DNA from: Mimosa pudica
Lineage: Eukaryota; Streptophyta; Magnoliopsida; Fabales; Fabaceae
NCBI GenBank assembly: GCA_029929735.1
Contig: JAKELP010000005.1
Location: 537,712 to 601,711, forward strand
Length of the DNA stretch: 64,000 nt
Direction: 5' to 3'
In this document: positions 57,677 through 64,000 of the stretch, in pieces
Numbering within the stretch: the stretch's first letter is position 1
Layout of the letters: every line of letters begins with the position of its first letter
The notes under the pieces: model-generated
Told to the model about the DNA's origin: nothing
The model's input: only the letters and a program-made list of their open reading frames with translations
Database searches by the model: none
Translations under genes and position numbers: made by a program

Positions 57677-58302
57677 GTTTGGTATCAGAGCTTTGGTTAC
57701 TACGCCCCTGCCCTGTTCAGTTCGCCGGAAAACACCAATCTCAACCCTCTCTCCTCTGTTTTGCGTCTGCCTCTTCAAAACCACCCACTTCCCGACCTCC
57801 AAACACCAAACCAACACCGCCACCACCTTCGCCTCGCAAATTCCGGCCGACCCACCAACCCTCGCCGCCGTCCGACGCCACACGCGCCCCCACGCGCCAC
57901 CGCGTCCCCTGCGCGTGAGAGCCACGCGCCGCCACTCCTGTCCCACGCGCCGCCGCCCGGAAACTTCCAGAATCAGTTTTTCCGCGTTTTTCAGACCTGT
58001 TTGAGGTGTTTATTCCATTTCCACCACTTCCAGACGCATAATTCATCAAGCAACAGTCTTATTTGGGGTAAAAGTTTGAAACTTTGGCTTTCAAGCTCGT
58101 TGGTAAGGCCGATGACCGTCTCATTTAAATTGTTGCTGATTGCTCATTGATCGGAGGTTGTTCAATATATTTGTTTGGCCCTTTAAAATTCTGTTTGGTT
58201 TTCCAAATTTTATTTTTACATCAACTTGAAAAAAAAAAATATCATTGCATCTGTGAGATAATTATATTGTTGTGCTTAGTACTAAGCGCCTGATATCTAC
58301 TC
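57677..58302 (+). other. Gypsy leader
   Basis: Untranslated leader with the tRNA-Met primer site (57680-57691) and a GC-rich, CACGCGCC-rich part (57780-57960). Open frames on both strands here are low-complexity and unsupported. Confidence 0.7.
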
Positions 58303-60027
58303 TTGTTTATCTTTGCCATTTATATGACCCATCGAAAACTTTCTGAAAGGTTAGACATAATAGAAGAAGAATTTTCTTCCTTCAAAGTTGTCATGGCTGA
58401 AAATACCACAAACACCCAAAATTACCTTGAAGAATTTGCTAGGACTCAAAGAGATTATGTGGACCAACGTATTGATGAGTTAGGTCATAAGCTAATAAGC
58501 AAGTTTGAGGAAGTTATGAGTGCCGTAGAGTTAATAAGAAGACAACAAACAGGAAAGGTACATGAAGGAGTATTAGAAAATCCTAATGATAAGACAGGAT
58601 CCAGTTCTAGGAATGAGCAACCCATTTTTCCTAGAAACACCCCTCTTAGGATTGGTCAACGTTTCAATGAACAACCTAGAAGACTACCCCCTCAGGATTT
58701 TACTAACCAAACTCAATTTGAATATTTTGGTGACACCCAAGGTTATCATGAGCATGACTATAGATCACATAGGGATAATAGGGAAAATTTTAGAAGAATA
58801 CCTACAGATGATATCACCAAAAAGGTTAAGGTAGAAGCCCCAGAATTTGATGGAAGCCTGAATCCTAGTAAATTCCTAGATTGGCTTGAGAGCATGGAAG
58901 ATTACTTTGAGTGGTATAATATGAATGATGCCCAACGAGTCCGATTTGCGAAAATGAAACTTGTAGGATCTGCTAGGAAGTATTGGCAAAATGTTCAAAG
59001 GGGCATTGAACGACTAGGTCACCCCCGATTGAGTTATGGATGAGATGAAGGCCAAGTTGAAAGAGAAATATGTCTCAGTCCATTATAGAAATCAATTGTA
59101 TGACAAATTTCTCAACCTTAGGCAAACCTCAAATGTACCCGACTATATATCTCAGTTCAACGAACTCTTAATTCGGTGTGATGTAAACGATGAAGAGTGG
59201 CGTATACTTACTAAGTTTGTCAATGGGCTCAAACCACACATCCAAAAGGAGCTTAGGCTTAATTTCCCTGAATCTCTTGAAGAAGCTTATCATAAGGCTT
59301 TAGAAATAGAGTCCTTATTACCAAATCCTTCTGTTAGACGCTTCGACACACAAAGTGCCCCATTTCGTCAAAACCGAAGTTTTAACCCTAGTGAACGTTC
59401 ATCTGGAGCCTCCCCACTTAGGATTAACCCTCCATTTCAACTTAACCAAACAACTAGTTTTAAAGGTAGTACCTCTAAGCCTACTGAGCCCATAGTGTCA
59501 ACTCCTCACCCTAGTAACCCTCTTTTTGAATGTTTCCGTTGCCATGCAAAGGGTCATATTGCATCACGGTGTCCTCATCGTGCCTTAGCTCTTGAAACAT
59601 ATCCTGAAAATGTCGAAGAAGCTGATGCTGACTTGGTAATTGAACCCATTAGTAGTCCATCAGACGTCGATGAGGAAATTATCATTGATGAACAAGGCAA
59701 TGAAACTCGACATGTTGGAGTAATGAGATGCATCCTATCTGTGCCATTATCAGATGATACTTGGAAAAGGAAAAGCATCTTTCACACCTATATAAAAGTA
59801 GGAGACAAGTCATGTAAGTTAGTTATTGATGGAGGAAGTTCAAGTAATGTAATATCTTATCAAGGAGTAGCCCGACTAGGACTCAAAATGGAACCTCATC
59901 CTAAACCTTTCCGAGTAGCATGGGTGGATAAACTTCTTTACCTGTTACCCAACAATGTCGTGTCCCTCTTCAGTTTGGCGACTACAAAGAGATTCTTTGT
60001 GATGTCATTCCTATGGATGTTGCTCAC
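58303..60027 (+). pseudogene. Gypsy Gag and protease, frame-broken
   Basis: Gag starts near 58303 (a later ATG at 58324 is also possible) and reads in one frame to 59043, with LDWLESMEDYFEWYNM and ARKYWQNVQRGIERLG of the Retrotrans_gag domain. A single-base loss near 59036-59042 moves the rest (MDEMKAKLKEKYVSVHYRNQ, LRLNFPESLEEAYHKALEIE) to another frame. A CCHC zinc knuckle CFRCHAKGHIASRC lies at 59527-59570. The aspartic protease follows with IDGGSSSNVIS, near 59825-59855, where most relatives have DxGSS or DSGA. A second single-base loss near 59930-59935 moves into the pol frame. Both losses lie in short homopolymers. Confidence 0.88.
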
Positions 60028-63000
60028 ATCCTGTTGGGTCGCCCATGGCTTTATGACAACAATGTCATTAATTTTGGTCGAGAAAATACTTATTCCTTTA
60101 AACACAACGGAAAGACCATTTTGTTACGCCCAGCTAAACCCAACATTGAATGTCAACCTTTAAACAAGTCAAAAGTTTCCAAGCTTCCCAATCAAAATTT
60201 GCACCTATTAACAGAAAAACAATTCTTGCAAGAGAGCCAAGAAAATGCCGTTATACTAGCTGTGGTCACAAAGCTTTCAAATTGGATTACTACTGCTACA
60301 ACCATAGAGGTTCCTGAGGAGATAAGGCAACTACTACAAGAATTCAAGGACATATCCCCTGAAGAACTTCCATCTGAACTTCCACCAATGAGAGATATTC
60401 AGCATGCCATTGACTTCATCCCTGGCTCACAACTCCCTAATCTACCACATTATAGAATGAATCCAAAAGATAGGGAAGAACTCAACCGACAGGTTAATGG
60501 GCTATTAGAAAAGGGTTACATTCAACACAGCCTTAGCCCATGCGCAGTACCAGCTCTCTTAACACCAAAGAAAGATGGATCTTGGAGAATGTGTGTGGAT
60601 AGTAGGGCCATCAATAAAATCACCATCAAGTATAGGTTTCCCATCCCTAGGCTAGAAGATATGCTTGATTTGATATCTGGATCTAGTTGGTTTTCCAAAA
60701 TCGATCTTCGTAGCGGATATCATCAAATCAGGATCAAACCAGGCGACGAATGGAAGACTGCATTCAAAACTCAAGATGGGTTGTACGAATGGCTTGTTAT
60801 GCCATTTGGTCTATCAAATGCCCCAAGCACGTTCATGAGAGTCATGACTCACATTTTTCGAACGTATTTGGGAAAATTTCTAGTAGTCTATTTTGATGAC
60901 ATCTTAATTTACAGCAAGACCAAAGAAGAACATTTAGATCACCTCAAACAAGTTTTTCTCACTTTACGCCGGGAGCAGTTTTATGTGAATTTACCCAAAT
61001 GTTCTTTTCTTCAAAATCAAGTTGTTTTTCTTGGGTTCATAATCTCTGAAAAGGGGTTAGAAGCTGATCCACAGAAGGTTCAGGCCATTCAGGAATGGCC
61101 AGAACCTACATCTATTCCTGAAGTTCGAAGTTTCCATGGTCTAGCTTCTTTTTATAGACGCTTTATTCGAAACTTCAGTGTTATCATGGCCCCTATCACC
61201 AATTGTTTAAAAAGTGACAAATTTCAATGGACTGCTGCAGCATCACTTGCCTTTCAGGATATAAAGCGTAAATTGTCTGAGGCACCAGTTTTATCCTTAC
61301 CAGATTTTTCAAAGTGCTTTGAAGTTACTTGTGATGCTTCAGGAATAGGAATCGGAGGCGTTCTTAGTCAGGAAGGACACCCAGTGGCTTTCTTTAGTGA
61401 AAAATTAAATGATGCCAAGCAGAAGTACTCAACTTATGACAAAGAGTTCTATGCTATCATAAGGTCCCTTGAACATTGGAAATACTACCTCCTCCCTCAA
61501 CAATTTGTGCTATATTCTGATCATCAAGCCCTTAGGTTTATAAATTCTCAAAGGCATTTAAATGCCAGACACGCCAAATGGGTTGAGTTTATTCAAGGAT
61601 TCACTTTCGTTGTCAAACATCGCTCAGGAATCGAGAACAAAGTAGCTGACGCTTTAAGCTGTCGAATCCATCTTCTAAATACCATAAGTATTAGTGTTGT
61701 TGGATTTGAGAGGATAAAGGATGAGTATGCTTCTTGTCCTGATTTTGGAATTATATACCAAAAAGTTGGTAGTGAGAATCGACAAGAGCATGCTGAATTC
61801 CTCATTAATGATGGGTATCTCTTTCGTGGGACAAAGTTATGTATTCCTCGCACATCTATGCGAGATTTTCTGATCTGGGAACTACATGCTGGAGGACTTG
61901 CTGGTCATTTTGGGGTAAACAAAACTATTGCTCTTGTAGAAGATAGATTTTACTGGCCCTCCCTTAAGAGAGATGTGACTAGGATAGTTTCCCAATGTCG
62001 CACTTGTCAAATGTCCAAGGCCAAGCGACAAAACACTGGGTTGTATACCCCTCTTCCTATCCCGGATGCACCTTGGAGAGATTTAAGCATGGACTTTATT
62101 TTAGGATTACCTAGAACAGTTAGGGGACATGATTCTGTTCTTGTTGTGGTTGATAGGTTCTCCAAAATGGCTCATTTTATACCATGTAGCAAAACTACCG
62201 ATGCTTCTCATCTTGCAAAGATATTCTTTAAAGAAATTGTGCGTTTACATGGGTTACCTACTACGATAGTTTCTGATAGGGATGTTAAATTTGTTAGTTA
62301 CTTTTGGAAAACCCTTTGGAAACAATTTGGCACGCAATTAAAGTTTTCTTCTGCATTTCACCCTCAAACTGATGGGCAAACTGAAGTCACAAATCGTAGT
62401 TTAGGAAATTTATTAAGATGCCTAGTTGGAGATAAACCTAAAAATTGGGATTTGATTTTACCATTTGCTGAATTTGCTTATAATAACTCAGTCAATCGGT
62501 CCACAGGAATGAGTCCCTTTCAAATTGTTCAAGGTTTTAACCCCCGACAACCTATTGACCTTGCGCCAATTCCTTTGACATTTCGTACCTCCGAATCTGC
62601 AGAATCTTTTGCCCAACACCTTCATGAGGTACATGCTGAAATCAGGCGTAAGTTAGCACTAAGCAATGAACAATATAAATTATCTGCTGATGCACATCGC
62701 CGTTTTCAAAACTTTAATGTTGGTGATTACGTTATAGCACGTATACGTCCAGAACGTTATCCCAAACATGCTTTTAAAAAGTTACATGCTCGAGCTTCTG
62801 GACCTTTTCGCATATCTAAGAAATTAGGGCCTAATGCTTATATGTTAGAATTACCTCCTGATATGACCATCAGCCCAATTTTTAATGTTGAGGATCTTAT
62901 GCCTTACCGGGGAACTTTTGAGCCGCCCCCTTTTCTTCTTGATGATTCTGCAGGTACACAACCAATTCATGTGCCGATTCCATCACTGCCCTCCAATCCC

Positions 63001-63255
63001 TCATCGCTTGAAGAAATTGAGACCATTATGGATGATCAGATTGTCTTCACTCCTACTGGCCCAATTCATCGCTACTTAGTTCGTTGGAAAGGGAAATCAG
63101 ATTTGGATGCTACATGGATCCCAGAGGATGAGTTTCAACGTTTGGACCCTGCCTTGCTAGAAGCCTACAAAGCCTCTATCTCTCCAGAGGAGAGTTCTTC
63201 GAAGCAGGGGGGAATTGATAAGATGTATGGGAAGAAATATAAGAAGAGAAAATGA
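60013..63255 (+). CDS. Gypsy Pol: RT, RNase H, integrase, chromodomain
   Basis: An uninterrupted 1,080-codon frame. Its first residues (MDVAHILLGRPWLYDNNVI) are the end of protease, so it is not a natural start. Reverse transcriptase is at about residues 150-340, with PKKDGSWRMCVDSRAINK, MPFGLSNAPSTF and the catalytic YFDDIL near 293. RNase H is at about 430-560 (CDASGIGIGGVLSQEG, YSDHQAL). The integrase zinc domain is near 625-675 (GHFGVNK, CRTCQMSK) and its core at about 690-850 (FSKMAHFIPC, VSDRDVKF, HPQTDGQTE). A chromodomain-like end is at about 1010-1060 (YLVRWKGKSDLDATWIPEDE). The last 12 codons and the stop are inside the 3' LTR. All key residues seen are intact. Confidence 0.92.
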   Translation: MDVAHILLGRPWLYDNNVINFGRENTYSFKHNGKTILLRPAKPNIECQPLNKSKVSKLPNQNLHLLTEKQFLQESQENAVILAVVTKLSNWITTATTIEVPEEIRQLLQEFKDISPEELPSELPPMRDIQHAIDFIPGSQLPNLPHYRMNPKDREELNRQVNGLLEKGYIQHSLSPCAVPALLTPKKDGSWRMCVDSRAINKITIKYRFPIPRLEDMLDLISGSSWFSKIDLRSGYHQIRIKPGDEWKTAFKTQDGLYEWLVMPFGLSNAPSTFMRVMTHIFRTYLGKFLVVYFDDILIYSKTKEEHLDHLKQVFLTLRREQFYVNLPKCSFLQNQVVFLGFIISEKGLEADPQKVQAIQEWPEPTSIPEVRSFHGLASFYRRFIRNFSVIMAPITNCLKSDKFQWTAAASLAFQDIKRKLSEAPVLSLPDFSKCFEVTCDASGIGIGGVLSQEGHPVAFFSEKLNDAKQKYSTYDKEFYAIIRSLEHWKYYLLPQQFVLYSDHQALRFINSQRHLNARHAKWVEFIQGFTFVVKHRSGIENKVADALSCRIHLLNTISISVVGFERIKDEYASCPDFGIIYQKVGSENRQEHAEFLINDGYLFRGTKLCIPRTSMRDFLIWELHAGGLAGHFGVNKTIALVEDRFYWPSLKRDVTRIVSQCRTCQMSKAKRQNTGLYTPLPIPDAPWRDLSMDFILGLPRTVRGHDSVLVVVDRFSKMAHFIPCSKTTDASHLAKIFFKEIVRLHGLPTTIVSDRDVKFVSYFWKTLWKQFGTQLKFSSAFHPQTDGQTEVTNRSLGNLLRCLVGDKPKNWDLILPFAEFAYNNSVNRSTGMSPFQIVQGFNPRQPIDLAPIPLTFRTSESAESFAQHLHEVHAEIRRKLALSNEQYKLSADAHRRFQNFNVGDYVIARIRPERYPKHAFKKLHARASGPFRISKKLGPNAYMLELPPDMTISPIFNVEDLMPYRGTFEPPPFLLDDSAGTQPIHVPIPSLPSNPSSLEEIETIMDDQIVFTPTGPIHRYLVRWKGKSDLDATWIPEDEFQRLDPALLEAYKASISPEESSSKQGGIDKMYGKKYKKRK

Positions 63256-63683
63256 TGTGATATTAAATTGTTTAGTTGTCTTTCAAGTTAGTGTCTTAGT
63301 GTCATTATCTAGATGTTTCCTAAGTGTAAGAGTCTTAGTGTCTTGGTCATTCTAGATATTTCCTAGTATAAGTGTCTTGACTTGTCCTAAGTGTCATTCT
63401 AGATAATTCCTAAGTATAAGTGTCTTGGCTATTCTAGATGCTTCTTTGTAAGACCAAAGTGCCCTTGGCCTTGGTCTATAAATAGGACCCTTTTGCTTAT
63501 TGTATGGTATGCTTTATGAATGAATGAAATGTTATATGTTTGGTCAATTTTCTGCTTTCCCCCTCCACTTCTCTAATTCTATTTCCCCCTCCAAGTTCTT
63601 TTCTCTTACTTCCCTCATATATCCAAATCTGTCCAGCCACTAATCTAAGCATATATCAACATTCTTAAGCTCGTTTTACATCA
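63216..63683 (+). repeat. 3' LTR of the Gypsy element
   Basis: 468 bp, apparently identical to the 5' LTR. It supplies the last 12 codons of Pol (63217-63252) and the TGA stop. Confidence 0.95.
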
Positions 63684-63688
63684 ACTAG

Positions 63689-64000
63689 TCCTCTCATGTG
63701 TTACTATGAAGTGTTACAGCTTAAAGACTCGTATTTCATTAGTTAAGGATATGTTGTAGTAATTAGTGAAAGCTTGGTAAACTAATAGAAATATCGTCTA
63801 ATATTTTTGGTCCCCTTTCAACCAATGTTTTCAGCTTTTTGCATTCTTTTCTATGTGAAGGAGGAGAAAAGGGTAAAGGTACCAAAATGTACATGGTAAA
63901 TTGTGAAAGGGGAACCCAACACCATGGTAAATTTGAGGGTGCAAAAATATACATGATAAACCGAAATGGGGCACCCCATAATCTTTTTACTTTACTCCCA
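63689..64000 (+). other. QTRT2 intron continuation with a partial MITE
   Basis: Intron sequence after the Gypsy insertion. From about 63860 it resembles the arms of the long-inverted-repeat MITE class (AAAGGTACCAAAATGTACATG, GGTAAATTTGAGGGTGCAAA, AAATGGGGCACC). This may be the left arm of a MITE that continues beyond the window. No exon is seen. Confidence 0.45.

Larger units (their letters stand above)
57209..63683 (+). mobile_element. Young Gypsy chromovirus in an intron of QTRT2
   Basis: A 6,475-bp element with 468-bp LTRs (57209-57676 and 63216-63683) that look identical, TG/CA ends, and an exact TSD ACTAG (57204-57208 and 63684-63688). Primer site TGGTATCAGAGC at 57680-57691; polypurine tract GCAGGGGGGAAT before the 3' LTR. 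Order is Gag, protease, reverse transcriptase, RNase H, integrase, chromodomain, so it is a chromovirus. Short LTRs and overall layout suggest the Reina clade (inference). It lies in the same orientation as the host gene. The coding region has two single-base frame breaks. Confidence 0.94.

Noticed and set aside
57680..57691. TGGTATCAGAGC segments as possible tRNA gene pieces
   Set aside because: Single 12-16 base matches placed right after LTRs are primer-binding sites; no tRNA cloverleaf is present.
57679..58150. GC-rich open frames of 79-129 residues in the Gypsy leader
   Set aside because: Low-complexity proline/arginine/histidine-rich translations, overlapping on both strands, placed between the primer site and Gag.

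Overview
This window is flowering-plant nuclear DNA, probably from a eudicot. That follows from spliced GT-AG genes, plant-specific transposon families and AT-rich spacers. I cannot name the species. Only one ordinary host gene is visible: the 5' half of a queuine tRNA-ribosyltransferase accessory subunit 2 gene (QTRT2-like, exons at 54566-56833). Almost everything else is mobile DNA, much of it nested, and many insertion boundaries can be set to the base from target-site duplications (TSDs).

Layout. (1) 1-600 and 14629-15808 are two halves of one decayed hAT transposase gene, split by a 14,028-bp Helitron (601-14628, minus strand). The Helitron carries a broken Rep-helicase gene, an RPA70-like gene, an unrecognised spliced gene, a Mutator-type MITE (6315-6681) and a rearranged TRIM retroelement (7760-8208). 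(2) 15809-17163 holds a Stowaway MITE and a long-inverted-repeat MITE. (3) 17164-53072 is the footprint of one old Copia-type retrotransposon (minus strand, TSD ATAAC). It was about 6.5 kb and has been expanded to 35.9 kb. Its insertions are a 5-kb solo-LTR-like element (17833-22891) holding a four-LTR TRIM array, an apparently intact CACTA transposon (23730-31681), an older solo LTR (32170-47160), a Stowaway MITE and a Harbinger-type element. The older solo LTR itself holds a young pol-less Copia element (32239-41465) and a second copy of the long solo LTR (41584-46173). (4) 53073-64000 is the QTRT2-like gene. A young Gypsy chromovirus (57209-63683, TSD ACTAG) lies in the intron after exon 4.

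How the parts work together. The CACTA element encodes both classical proteins, a transposase (TNPD type, 1,137 codons over four exons) and a TNPA-like protein (562 codons over four exons), converging on each other between dense subterminal hairpin repeats. All splice junctions keep frame, so it may be autonomous. The young Copia element has Gag and a 1,041-aa ORF with the putative plant transposon domain but no pol, so it would need enzymes from a relative. The TRIM units are only 147-bp LTRs around 66 bp and encode nothing. The nesting gives a relative order of events, and several empty sites can be read inside the window itself: the hAT reading frame across the Helitron, and the second Copia LTR for the Harbinger element.

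The most unusual structures are the two multi-LTR TRIM insertions (one with an inverted LTR, one with four LTRs and a 100-bp foreign segment between matching TSDs), the abutting 12-bp and 30-bp perfect palindromes in both long solo LTRs, and the unrecognised spliced gene in the Helitron.
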